Positions 45,841 to 56,278 of a DNA stretch of 64,000 nt are shown in pieces; within the stretch, counting starts at the first letter, position 1; every line of letters starts with the position of its first letter. The position numbers and the translations under genes are program-made. Origin of the DNA: Zarea fungicola (lineage: Eukaryota; Ascomycota; Sordariomycetes; Hypocreales; Cordycipitaceae); contig FWCC01000161.1 of the NCBI GenBank assembly GCA_900169235.1, positions 158,803 to 222,802 on the forward strand, given 5' to 3'. The notes under the pieces are model-generated. The model searched no databases. It had not been told where the DNA came from and saw only the letters and a list, made by a program, of their open reading frames with translations.

Positions 45841-46105
45841 TGCATACAATGCATGGTGATTAACGACCCCTATTTTTCAACTTCACATAAAAACGGGTTC
45901 TTTTTCAAACACCAACTTCACGGTTTGCGGCTGAGACGCGTCCAAACATGAACGCGCCTCGCTTTGGTGGACGCGAAGTCATGTGACTCTTTTCAGACCG
46001 AGCTTCATGAAGGCCCGTGAATTATCCGGCGCAAGGCCGCCCAACAATCGAGCTCAGTCGCGTCCTCAACTGTGAACTTGTTAATTGCAGACTTGAAGCG
46101 TAAGA
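45841..46105. promoter_or_regulatory. Bidirectional FAN1/SDC1 promoter with MluI-type boxes
   Basis: 265 nt. A perfect ACGCGT (MluI cell-cycle box) lies at 45936-45941. Related ACGCG cores occur at 45952-45956 (in aacgcgcc) and 45971-45977 (acgcgaa). MCB elements are bound by MBF and drive G1/S transcription of replication and repair genes in yeasts. Use here is inferred from motif and neighbour function. Confidence 0.5.
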
Positions 46106-46646
46106 ATGGCTGACGAAAACACTCTCTCCGAGTCGACACCGGACTTGGCCACCCAGAATGCCACCAATGGCAGCAGCGACGCGGCTCTCGACGCCTCGAA
46201 CCTGGACATGCCGACCAAGGACATTGTAATGACAGACGCCGCGGTCGATCAAGCCGTATGATATCCAAGCTTGTCTAATAAAACGCAGATGTCTCTAACG
46301 TTTTGCGCAGTCCCCGGCACCTGTGAATGCTGCAGCGAGTCCCGCGCCGCCAAGAACTGGCACGCCTGCTCAAGCATCCCGTGCTGCCTCAGCACATCCT
46401 GATCCAGGATTCACCATACCGTCGGAAGCAGCTGCGCATGGAGATTCAACCCGGCGATATTTGAACGGCCATGTTACAGGGGCGCTTCTGGAGGGCATGA
46501 AACTACTAGCCAAGGAAAAGTTTGTGGTCTAGGTTTTACAATTTCTCGAGAAGTGGCCACTAACACAATACAGGCCTGACGATCCCTTGCGAGTTCTTGG
46601 TGAATTCTTACTCCAGAAATCCAAAGAAATCGAAGGGAGCAATTAA
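46106..46646 (+). CDS. SDC1: Dpy-30 domain protein, COMPASS subunit SDC1
   Basis: Three exons, 46106-46255, 46311-46519 and 46574-46646, give 143 aa. The first two thirds are a disordered Ala/Ser/Pro region (MADENTLSESTPDLATQNAT). The C-terminal Dpy-30 motif is RRYLNGHVTGALLEGMKLLA, KEK then PDDPLRVLGEFLLQ; the Lys of KEK is split by intron 2. Dpy-30 helices dimerise and bind Ash2/Bre2 in the Set1 COMPASS complex that methylates histone H3 lysine 4. Intron 2 has an unusual GTTTGT donor but a good acceptor (aatacag) and is required for the motif. The ATG is the first one after an acceptor-like ttgcag in the 5' leader. Confidence 0.93.
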
Positions 46647-46962
46647 GTAATTTAATGGCGACATCGAAAAGGGTACGATATACGATAATGCATCATTGCG
46701 GCGTTAAAATAGGACATGGGATAGTTCACATTTATGATACCAGCATTTGAATGTAAAAGGTTTTTTATAGTAAACAAATTGCTGTCAATGTGAGCATTTG
46801 AATACCTTCATTAGTCCGTTTGGACCGGCGCATAAGCATCATGGCTCTAAATGCATTGGTGTATTTTTCTTTTCCATAAAAAAAGTTCCCCCAACTCCAA
46901 ACTCGGGAAATCCGCAACGGCGCGGCGAGACACGGCACGGCTTTTACTGGGTTTTTCTCCGT
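46647..46962. other. Convergent 3' spacer between SDC1 and RPS13
   Basis: 316 nt, AT-rich, 3' UTRs of two converging genes. No gene is seen. Confidence 0.4.
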
Positions 46963-47696
46963 TTAAGCGACGATGGTGCTGGCGGTGGCGGACTCGTACT
47001 TCCAGGTAGGAGGAAGGACACCGACGGTCTTGTAGTAACGGGCCAGACGGTGGATACGGGACTCGATGAGAATGAGGCGGAACTTGGAGTCCTTGTCCTT
47101 GCGGTTGCGCTCGAGGTGCTTGCGGACGGCGACAGCCTGGTTGAGCGTTTATTAGAAACACGTGTTACGGTCGACTGCAGTGGGAGGGCAAAGGCTCCCA
47201 CAGTGTGGAATTGTCACATACCTTCTTGATAAGCATGTAAAGATCCTCAGGAAGCTCGGGAGCAAGGCCTATTGAATCACTCTGTCAGTCAAAACCGTAC
47301 AGAGGCATGAGATTTGTTTCTCTCCACAGGAGACCAAACAGGGCAATTGTTTTTCCATCACAAGGTCGTTATATCTATCTTCAGGGATTCGTACCGGAGG
47401 CCTTGAGGATGCGCAGAATGCGGTTACCTGGCAACAAATGTCAGCCCAAAAAAGTTCCAACGCCATCAGTCGAGGGTTCAGCGCTTAGACATACCAGTGA
47501 CAAGCTTGACCTGGGAGACACCGTGGGAGTCACGGAGAATGACACCAATCTGCGAAGGAGTAGCACCCTTTCTGGCGAGCTTGCAGATCTGCTCAACAAC
47601 CTGCTCGGGGGTGGTCTTCAACCAGCTGGGAGCGGTGCGGCTGTAGGGCAGGGCCGAGGCGGAGATACCCTTTCCTTTGCTGTGAAGTCTACCCAT
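46963..47696 (-). CDS. RPS13: 40S ribosomal protein S13 (uS15)
   Basis: Four exons on the minus strand (47696-47495, 47427-47395, 47268-47222, 47136-46963) give 151 aa, exactly the usual length. The start is [20 protein letters not shown] and the S15 core is spread over small exons: [45 protein letters not shown], ending ATASTIVA. It binds 18S rRNA near the central domain of the small subunit. Phases are fixed by split Gly codons at both early introns. Intron 2 is 126 nt and contains C-box-like and D-box-like sequences (see findings). A CACGTG element is at 47914-47919, about 220 nt upstream of the start. Confidence 0.96.
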
Positions 47697-48592
47697 TTTG
47701 TCGGCGTTTGTCGATTGTCGTCGAGTGTTGAGGATGGAGTTTTCGAGATGGAGATTCCCTGGGCGGGCGCGACAAAGTTTGAGAGGCCTAGACAGCACAC
47801 TGGACCTTTGCGTTGTGTGGAGCCGTGCAAATTTTCGCTTAGTTAGGGCAGATTTGTGTGCGGTCTGATTCCTGTGTGGGCGTGGGGCATGCTAATCCAT
47901 TTTTGACATTCGTCACGTGCCGATAATGATATCTACTATGGGGTCTAGAATGGAGCTTGGGTTACAGAGCGACTATGCCAAACTTTTTGGACTCTTCGTC
48001 AGTCTTTCAGTCGAACATAACAGATCGGCAATAACGTCAAGCAGCGGTTCCCGTGAGCAGGGCATTGTATACTGTAAGTTCCTACAATATGCTTCTACTA
48101 TATACATAATATTTCCCTCTCAGCCTGATGATACAACTTACTTTATTCTGGTACCTCTTAAGTTAGACGGCCTTCTGGCCGTCACTGCACTTACTTGCAC
48201 TTCTGATCCGATTCCCTTTACCACGCTTTGTCAATACAAATTCTTGTTACGACATGCTTGCTAACGCGCTGTAAAGTCTTTTAGTGAACTCCTTTCTCGT
48301 AGCGAAACTTCCTAGAACATGACGACTCTGTAAATTACGAAATTGAACCCAAATCACACTGTCGTCCTATGATGCCGATATCATCCGTGGATACTGGTTT
48401 CGACTCCAAGACATCTCCCAGCAGCTCCTCGATTTCCCGATTTTGTTGTGATGAATAACCGTACAATACATGTTTTATTTGAACAATTACAAATGAAACG
48501 CCCACTTCCCACGCAATACTTCTTCCGGTAAGATCTACGTAACTCAAGGCCCGGCGCGTCAGATCGCAACGCGCTGGACTGTCTGCCCTATT
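47697..48592. other. Spacer: RPS13 promoter and U2AF 3' flank
   Basis: 896 nt. A palindromic CACGTG (E-box/Cbf1 type) at 47914-47919 is the only clear element. 48060-48500 has short open frames without motif. Both flanking genes are on the minus strand. Confidence 0.4.
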
Positions 48593-50592
48593 TTACCAAG
48601 CGCCAACATCAAAGTTCTCCTACATAAGTTGTTAGCTACGAAAATGAAACAAATGCCAGGAGTGATGTTCGTCCTTACCTCTGTGAAATACGTTGTTACA
48701 ACGGTTCTGTCGGCAAATTTTCTGCCTGCCAACTTATTCAAGGCTATGGTTGTAGCTTCTGCGGTCTCAAACTTGACAAAAATGCGACCGACGCCGGCTG
48801 ATTGTCGGCTTCCGCCAGCAGGACGTGGCACCTTGATCTCCAGGATTGTGCCATACTTGGAGCACTCATCGCGCACATCGTCACAAATTTCTGCCTTATT
48901 GTCAGTGATACTATCCAGGTGTTCAGTACGGCGAAAAGCATTCATTACCTTCATAGTCCTCGTTGTCCATGAGCTCCTCGGCGGTGACCATGTTAAGAAG
49001 CTGTAGTACTCTGGTCGCATCACCACCATTTCCTTGGCCAGCAAGGTTGCTAATGGCATTAATACCTGCATCGAAGTTGGCGACTTGTGTTCCTCCAACG
49101 CAGGCCTTGACCACCTTGAGCTTCTGACCACCAACATCCATTCCATTGAGCGTATTAAGCGCGGGCTCATTGGCATTGGCGGGCTCAGCATACTCAGCAA
49201 AGGCAATGCCCTAACAATAATATCAGTTTCAATCTCTTGCGTTGGTCTCGTAAAGAACTCACTCTTGATTCTTCTGTGCTGCGATCCTTAACGAGCACGA
49301 AAGCTTTGGGCTTGCCGAATGCTGCGAGTAACTCCAGAACCTGATCCTCAGTGAGGAACGGTGGAATGTTGGTGATGCAAAGCTTATTAATGGTATCTAC
49401 CACCGAGTTGGAAACCACATCGGGGTTGAACATGATCTCATCTGGCACAGCGGGCATGACGTAGTCCTTTGGTCGGCGGATGCTGAGTCCATGAGGGCCG
49501 TCGCCAGTCTGCGCGTCGTCTGCCTCCATAGACGACCCGTCCAGAGCAAGGGCAACGGTTGCGTCGCCAGTATTTTTGAACTCTAGAACAGCAAACGACT
49601 TGTCATTGGAAAGCTGACTCAGGGCGCAAGGGTCGGTGCTCTCAATCACATTCAATCCATTCAGTTGCAAGTTGAAGTAGGAGACCAGAGCTTCATCCGT
49701 TGTTCCGGCCGGTAGGTTGGAGACAAGCAGACGTCTGGCCTGTCGGGAATTGTTCGCCTTCAATCCAGCGCTGCTGACTTGGCCGCCTGCAGGCTGATTC
49801 ATAAATGCCTGGAGCTTGCTTGGGTCCATTTGTTGCTGGCGTGGCGCGCCGGGCAGAGGGAACATGCCCGACATTTTTGCCTGCTCCGAGGTGACAGCCT
49901 CATAGCCGGGGGGCTTGATATCCCATTGAGTCATGCGTCGCTTGCGTTCGAGGACGGGAATAATGTCAGTCAAATCTGGCGTCGGCTCACGGCGCTTCGG
50001 AGGGGACGGGCTTCGGCGTTCTTGCTGGCGAGGGAATGCATCCTCACGACGCTCTCTACCACCTCGACGCTGATCGTCGTGACCATCACGGTCGCGTCTT
50101 CCATTACCATGGCCATCGTCGTCACGTCTTGCGTCACGGCGCGAGCTGCCACGGTCTCTGTCCCATTCTCTTTCCCCACGGCGTTCACGGCCACCACCAC
50201 CCCCCCCTGAGTATCGCTCCTCGCGCTCTCTATCTCTGTGGTTTCGACTGGAGGCGTAAGCGTCGCCGTCTCTGTCCCTGCGATGGCGATGGTCAGGAGA
50301 TCGCGACCGTCTTCTTTCTCTGGGTCTGTCTCGTCGGTCATCGCCACGGTCACGGCGATCACTACGGTCGCGGTCGCGGTCGCGGTCGCCACGATCGCCA
50401 CGGTCACCTCTGTCGCCGCGCGAAGACTATCCAATGTTATTACACAGCGACTCGCAGTTATAGTGCATAGCTTCATACCTGATAGTCTCGACGCCCGTCG
50501 CCTTCTGCAGTCACAAGCATATTGTCAGCGGCAATTGGGTGATTGGAACTGGCAGCAGGCTTACCTCTAGCGGAATAACTGCCGCCGTTCAT
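48593..50592 (-). CDS. Splicing factor U2AF large subunit (U2AF65)
   Basis: Six exons on the minus strand (50592-50565, 50504-50479, 50426-49263, 49210-48949, 48890-48679, 48619-48593) give 572 aa. The N-terminal third is an Arg/Asp-Arg/Ser repeat region (GDRGDRDRDRDRSDRR) used for RNA branch-site contact. Then comes the U2AF35-binding peptide with Trp186 (RMTQWDIKPPGYE). RRM1 begins near residue 250 (RRLLVSNLPAG), RRM2 near 366 (KLCITNIPPFL), and the UHM covers 474-572 with its RxF motif in GRIFVKFE. U2AF65 recognises the polypyrimidine tract and hands over to SF3b155. The last exon encodes just ENFDVGAW. The first exon is 28 nt, so the N-terminus depends on correct small-exon joining. Confidence 0.93.
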
Positions 50593-51001
50593 AATGTCAG
50601 ATAATGATGGCGCTTGTATAATACACACCACTTCTCCCTGATTGGTAGAGATGCAAGCTCAAGACGGCCTTTTGACAGAGAAAGTGATGAAGATCCGCGT
50701 GTTGAAGGCGTTTCGTTGCCTCTTGCGCTGGAGCTTTTCTGCCAGCTGAATCTAACTGTTTCGGGTTTAGCTGACTGTCCTGTGGCTGCCCGGCGGTTCC
50801 CCCAGTAAAAAATTACAGCGCCTCGAGCCCCCTGTTGTGTCGCCACCCAGCTGCATGCCTAGCTTCCAGGGTCCGGAGGCCAGTCGCGAAGCTGGTTCCG
50901 ATGCTTTGCACAATTCTTCTTTAACTTACCAAAAATATATATCATTATCAGGAAGAGCATCTATCCCCGGAGAATAGATTCCTCCTTCAGCTACATAAGC
51001 C
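50593..51001. promoter_or_regulatory. Bidirectional promoter, U2AF65 and OGG1
   Basis: 409 nt between divergent starts. No element was assigned with confidence. Open frames are short and have no motif. Confidence 0.4.
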
Positions 51002-52293
51002 ATGGCTACCAAACACGCGGCCGACTGGCAAATGTTGCCCGTTACACTTGCAGAGCTCTGCATAGACACTACGCTACGATGTGGCCAATCATTCAGATGG
51101 CGCAAAATTGACGATGAATGGTATTCTCAATCACATCCTCACTACCTATAACTATGTCATGCTGACCATTGTAGGACATGTGGGCTTCGTGGCCGCATCC
51201 TGTCACTGAAGCAAGACCCCCAACATGTTCATTATCGGACAACTTGGCCCAGATTACAATCAGGCGCAGCGAGATCCCCTTCATCTGTGACCAAAGACGA
51301 TACTGAAGATCTTTTGAGGCACTACTTTAGCTTGCGCCTTAATCTTCCCGAGCTGTACGAGCAGTGGTCAAACGCAGACCCTAATTTTGCGAAGAAGGCG
51401 CCAGGATTTGCTGGTGTTCGCATATTAAGTCAGGATGCTTGGGAAGCCTTGGTATGCTTTATCTGCAGTAGTAACAACAATATAGCACGGATATCTCAAA
51501 TGGTAAGATAGGAGCTACATATTTGTTCCAAGTGGCTCGAAAACTAAATTGATATTAGGTGCATAAGCTGTGTATACATTATGGACCATTTATCGGAAAA
51601 ATTGGAGATGAGCCGATTCACGATTTCCCAACTCCCGAAGCCCTCTCTGGGAGCAAAGTTGAGAGTCATCTGAGAGAATTGGGATTCGGATACCGTGCGA
51701 AATACATCGCCGAGACTGCTCGTGTGATAGCGAGGGACAAGCCTGCGGGTTGGCTTGAAGCTTTGCGGAATCCGGAATCTGCGATGCAAACATCCAAGAA
51801 GGCTTCTCCTGACAAAATACCTACATACAAAGAAGCACACGATGAACTTCTTGCCTTGACTGGCGTTGGCCCAAAGGTGGCCGATTGTGTTTGTCTAATG
51901 GGCTTGGGCTGGGGAGAATCCGTTCCCGTTGACACCCATGTTTGGCAGATTGCACAGAGAGACTATAAAATGGGCAAGATAAAATCCAAAACCTTTAACA
52001 AGGTTATGTATGATGCGGTTGGCGACCATTTCAGAAGCATCTGGGGAAGTTACGCAGGCTGGGCTCATTCCGTGCTATTCACTGCTGATCTGAAATCCTT
52101 TGCAGATCGCCCAGTAAAGAAGGAGGCCACTTCAGATGCTGATGCATCATCTTTGGAGAAGAATCTGGTGAGGGATACGAAGAAACGAGTCAAGACGGAA
52201 GTTGCCATGGAGGTAAAGCCCGAGCATATAGAGGCCGTTGAACTAGACATGGAGCTACCCGCCAAGCGAAGACGGACACGACGGAAGCTATAG
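51002..52293 (+). CDS. OGG1: 8-oxoguanine DNA glycosylase/AP lyase
   Basis: Three exons, 51002-51120, 51175-51502 and 51559-52293, give 393 aa. The N-domain carries LRCGQSFRWRK, and the HhH-GPD motif ALTGVGPKVADCVCLM contains the catalytic lysine (Lys255); the conserved Asp274 follows in VPVDTHVWQ. An upstream block, CFICSSNNNIARISQMV, is typical of OGG1 and crosses intron 2. The enzyme removes 8-oxoguanine paired with cytosine and nicks the strand. The C-terminus carries basic clusters (KKRVKTE, KRRRTRRK) that can serve as nuclear signals. No mitochondrial presequence is evident. It lies between U2AF65 (divergent) and SF3B1 (same strand). Confidence 0.95.
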
Positions 52294-52651
52294 CTGCCTA
52301 TAGCACGCTTCACTGATGCGACAAATAATGATAATAAATTTAAATATGATTCTTCCACTATAAATCATTGGAATTTCTTCTCTTCAAAGAAATGAAATTT
52401 TTGTTCTTGTAAAGGCCACATTTTCTTACCAATATAGCCCAGCCCCTTCTAATTTCGTCGCCGGCAGATTCTCGGCAGATTGTCGCAATGGACTCGCTCT
52501 AGACTTTTTTTGCCCCCTCGTGTCCATGGTACTTAGAAAACTTCACCACCGCCTACTCGTCGCACGTCCATTTACCCATGCGCAACGTTAGCGCTCTTAT
52601 CGCCCCTTGTACCTTGGAACCGGGATGAAGCTGGAAGCAAATTGATTCAAG
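52294..52651. promoter_or_regulatory. SF3B1 promoter region
   Basis: 358 nt from the OGG1 stop to the SF3B1 start. AT-rich at 52320-52400. It should hold the OGG1 terminator and SF3B1 promoter; no clear element is seen. Confidence 0.4.
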
Positions 52652-55600
52652 ATGTCTGACGCGGATTTCGAGACGATCAAGAAGCTCCAGCAGGAGCGTA
52701 ATGCTGCTGCCGCCTCCCGGCAGGGAACGCGTTCCTCCACCCAGCGGACAGACTCGACCAAGCAGAAGCTGACTGACAGCGCTGACAATGAACTTTATGA
52801 AAATGACACAGGGGATAAGTTTGCGGGCTATCACACCAGCCTCCCCCTTGGCAACGATGACGATGAAATGGAGGACGTTGACAACACGCGACGGCTGGTT
52901 GGCCAGTACACTGCTACCAGTGAAATAATCAACGAGTTTGCGCGGGGTGATGGCGTTGAGGAGGATGATATTTTGGCCGGCAAAGGCGAAAAGAGTGGTC
53001 GCATCACCGACCGTGAAACTGACTACCAGAAACGTCGCTTCAACCGCGTGCTGACCCCAACACGTGCGGACCCTTTCGCCGAAAATCGACAGGCGGCTGC
53101 CGCGGAGAATGGTACTAGCTACCGCGAGATTATGGAAGAACGTGAGCTCGAGCGGGAGGAAGAGCGAGTACGACGCGCAATCGAAGCCAAGGCTGACTCT
53201 GGTGATGACGGCGATGCGAGGCCAGTCCTAATGGAGGTCGACAAAGAAAACGCCGAAGCTGGATCCACGGAGGCAGTTGCTGCGAGCCGCAAGCGCAAGA
53301 AGAGATGGGACGTTGGTGAGGATGAGAAAGCCTCCACTGAAGACGCGACCAAGCCTCGGCGATCACGCTGGGATCAGGCTCCGGCCGTTGGCGGTCCTCT
53401 CGAAGGCGATGCTCCAAAGAAGCGTTCCCGTTGGGATCAGGCGCCGTCTGCCACGCCCATGGGCAATGCTGGCCTTGCCACACCAGCCCCCCAATCGCAG
53501 TCTGCCATGATACCAACAACCTTCGGAACCGATATTTCAGCTCGCAATATGCCCATCAGCGACGAGGAGCTCGACATGTTGCTCCCCGGTGAAGAAGACG
53601 GATACAAGATTCTCCAACCACCTCCAGGATATGAACCTACCCGTGTGGCTCCTCACAGGATGGTTGCCCCTGTCGAGCAGAGTGGATTCATGATGCAAGA
53701 CCCGGACCAAGTCCGCCTGGGAGGCAAACCTATGCCCGCTGAAATTCCTGGTGTTGGAGACTTGCAATTTTTCAAGGCCGAAGACATGGCTTATTTTGGC
53801 AAGCTAACCGACGGTGCAGACGAAAATGCCCTGTCCGTTGAGCAGCTTAAAGAAAGAAAGATTATGAGGTTGCTGCTGAAAATCAAGAACGGAACACCGC
53901 CGATGCGAAAGACAGCTCTTCGACAGATTACAGATAATGCGCGCAACTTTGGACCGGGTGCTTTGTTTGATCAGATCCTTCCGCTGCTCATGGAAAAGAC
54001 CCTCGAAGATCAGGAACGGCACTTGCTTGTCAAAGTCATTGATCGGATTCTCTACAAGTTGGATGATCTCGTGCGCCCTTATGTGCACAAGATTCTGGTT
54101 GTCATCGAGCCCCTCCTCATTGACCAAGATTACTATGCCCGAGTCGAAGGTCGTGAGATTATCTCGAATTTATCTAAAGCCGCTGGTCTTGCGACCATGA
54201 TTAGCACGATGCGACCCGATATTGATCACGTTGACGAATACGTCCGTAACACCACAGCTAGAGCTTTTGCAGTTGTCGCATCTGCTCTTGGTATTCCTGC
54301 CCTTTTGCCGTTCCTCCGCGCTGTTTGCCGAAGCAAAAAATCTTGGCAGGCACGCCACACCGGTGTCAAAATTGTACAGCAAATCCCTATCCTGATGGGC
54401 TGTGCCGTTCTGCCTCATCTTAAGGGACTTGTTGACTGTATTGGTCCCAACCTGAATGATGAACAGACCAAGGTGCGGACAGTAACCAGTCTTGCTATTG
54501 CCGCCCTGGCTGAGGCATCGAACCCCTATGGTATCGAAAGCTTCGACGATATTCTTAATCCCCTGTGGACTGGTGCACGCAAGCAGCGAGGCAAGGGACT
54601 CGCCGGCTTTCTCAAGGCTGTCGGCTTTATTATTCCCCTGATGGACGAGGAGTACGCAAACTACTACACCAGCCAGATTATGGAGATTCTCCTGCGCGAA
54701 TTTTCTTCACCCGATGAAGAGATGAAGAAGGTTGTGCTGAAGGTTGTGTCTCAATGCGCGGCTACCGAAGGTGTTACCGCTGGCTATCTCAAAGAGCATG
54801 TCCTTGACGAATTCTTTAAGAGCTTCTGGGTCAGGCGCATGGCCCTCGATAAGCGCAACTACCGCCAAGTTGTTGAAACAACCGTGGACATTGGCCAAAA
54901 AGTCGGCGTCAGCGAGATTCTTGAGAGAATTGTTAACAACCTGAAGGACGAGAGTGAGGCTTATAGAAAGATGACGGTTGAGACTGTCGAGAAGATTGTC
55001 GCCAGTCTTGGTGCTGCGGATATTGGAGAGCGACTTGAAGAGCGCTTGATCGACGGTATTCTACATGCTTTCCAAGAGCAGAGTGTTGAAGACATTGTCA
55101 TGCTTAATGGATTTGGCTCTGTTGTCAATGCTCTCGGTACTCGATGCAAGCCATATCTCCCACAAATCGTCAGCACCATTCTCTGGAGACTAAACAACAA
55201 ATCAGCAACTGTTCGACAGCAGGCTGCGGATCTGATCTCACGCATCGCCATGGTCATGCGACAGTGCGGCGAAGATGCTCTCATGGGTAAACTCGGTGTT
55301 GTGCTGTACGAATATCTGGGAGAAGAATACCCCGAGGTTTTGGGCTCCATACTAGGTGCCCTGCGTTCGATTGTCACAGTTGTCGGTATCACACAGATGC
55401 AGCCCCCAATTAAGGACCTGCTGCCTCGTCTTACACCCATTTTGCGAAACCGACACGAAAAGGTGCAAGAAAACACCATTGATCTCGTCGGACGTATCGC
55501 AGATCGCGGTCCTGAGAGTGTCAATGCCCGAGAGTGGATGCGTATCTGCTTCGAGCTCTTGGACATGCTCAAGGCCCACAAGAAAGGCATTCGTCGAGCG

Positions 55601-56278
55601 GCAAACAATACGTTTGGTTTCATTGCCAAGGCCATTGGACCTCAGGATGTGCTGGCGACTTTACTCAACAATCTTCGTGTCCAGGAGCGTCAATCGCGTG
55701 TCAATACGGCTGTTGCTATCGGTATCGTCGCCGAGACTTGCGCGCCGTTCACGGTGCTACCGGCGCTGATGAACGAGTACCGTGTGCCGGAGCTAAACGT
55801 GCAAAACGGTGTACTGAAGTCTTTGTCATTCCTGTTTGAGTACATTGGCGAAATGGCAAAGGACTACGTCTATGCCGTTACACCGCTGCTCGAAGATGCC
55901 CTGACGGATCGCGACCAAGTGCATCGTCAGACAGCCGCCGCAGTGGTCAAGCACATTGCTCTTGGCGTCATGGGCCTCGGATGTGAGGACGCCATGGTCC
56001 ACCTGCTCAACCTGTTGTACCCCAATCTTTTTGAGACGAGTCCGCATGTTATCGACCGAATCATCGAGGCCATTGAAGCCATCCGCATGGCTGCTGGCCC
56101 TGGCATCGTCCTTAACTACGTTTGGGCAGGTCTGTTCCACCCTGCGCGCAAAGTACGAACACCGTACTGGCGCCTGTACAACGACGCGTATGTCCAGGCA
56201 GCCGACGCCATGGTGCCATACTACCCAAATCTCGAGGACGACAAGATTGATCGACCCGAGCTTGCGATTATCTTGTAA
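52652..56278 (+). CDS. Splicing factor 3B subunit 1 (SF3b155/Hsh155/Prp10)
   Basis: Uninterrupted 1208-aa frame, the usual fungal size. The N-terminal 400 residues are disordered and contain U2AF-ligand motifs: RWDVGE near residue 217, and SRWDQAP near residues 237 and 259. An AFGTD-like linker follows. From about residue 400 the HEAT repeat superhelix begins; blocks such as [38 protein letters not shown] and [10 protein letters not shown] closely match animal SF3B1. The lysine corresponding to the human hotspot K700 appears retained (QTKVRTVTS). SF3B1 clamps the branch-site duplex within U2 snRNP. The lack of introns in so long a gene, while neighbours have several, is notable. Confidence 0.97.
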   Translation: MSDADFETIKKLQQERNAAAASRQGTRSSTQRTDSTKQKLTDSADNELYENDTGDKFAGYHTSLPLGNDDDEMEDVDNTRRLVGQYTATSEIINEFARGDGVEEDDILAGKGEKSGRITDRETDYQKRRFNRVLTPTRADPFAENRQAAAAENGTSYREIMEERELEREEERVRRAIEAKADSGDDGDARPVLMEVDKENAEAGSTEAVAASRKRKKRWDVGEDEKASTEDATKPRRSRWDQAPAVGGPLEGDAPKKRSRWDQAPSATPMGNAGLATPAPQSQSAMIPTTFGTDISARNMPISDEELDMLLPGEEDGYKILQPPPGYEPTRVAPHRMVAPVEQSGFMMQDPDQVRLGGKPMPAEIPGVGDLQFFKAEDMAYFGKLTDGADENALSVEQLKERKIMRLLLKIKNGTPPMRKTALRQITDNARNFGPGALFDQILPLLMEKTLEDQERHLLVKVIDRILYKLDDLVRPYVHKILVVIEPLLIDQDYYARVEGREIISNLSKAAGLATMISTMRPDIDHVDEYVRNTTARAFAVVASALGIPALLPFLRAVCRSKKSWQARHTGVKIVQQIPILMGCAVLPHLKGLVDCIGPNLNDEQTKVRTVTSLAIAALAEASNPYGIESFDDILNPLWTGARKQRGKGLAGFLKAVGFIIPLMDEEYANYYTSQIMEILLREFSSPDEEMKKVVLKVVSQCAATEGVTAGYLKEHVLDEFFKSFWVRRMALDKRNYRQVVETTVDIGQKVGVSEILERIVNNLKDESEAYRKMTVETVEKIVASLGAADIGERLEERLIDGILHAFQEQSVEDIVMLNGFGSVVNALGTRCKPYLPQIVSTILWRLNNKSATVRQQAADLISRIAMVMRQCGEDALMGKLGVVLYEYLGEEYPEVLGSILGALRSIVTVVGITQMQPPIKDLLPRLTPILRNRHEKVQENTIDLVGRIADRGPESVNAREWMRICFELLDMLKAHKKGIRRAANNTFGFIAKAIGPQDVLATLLNNLRVQERQSRVNTAVAIGIVAETCAPFTVLPALMNEYRVPELNVQNGVLKSLSFLFEYIGEMAKDYVYAVTPLLEDALTDRDQVHRQTAAAVVKHIALGVMGLGCEDAMVHLLNLLYPNLFETSPHVIDRIIEAIEAIRMAAGPGIVLNYVWAGLFHPARKVRTPYWRLYNDAYVQAADAMVPYYPNLEDDKIDRPELAIIL

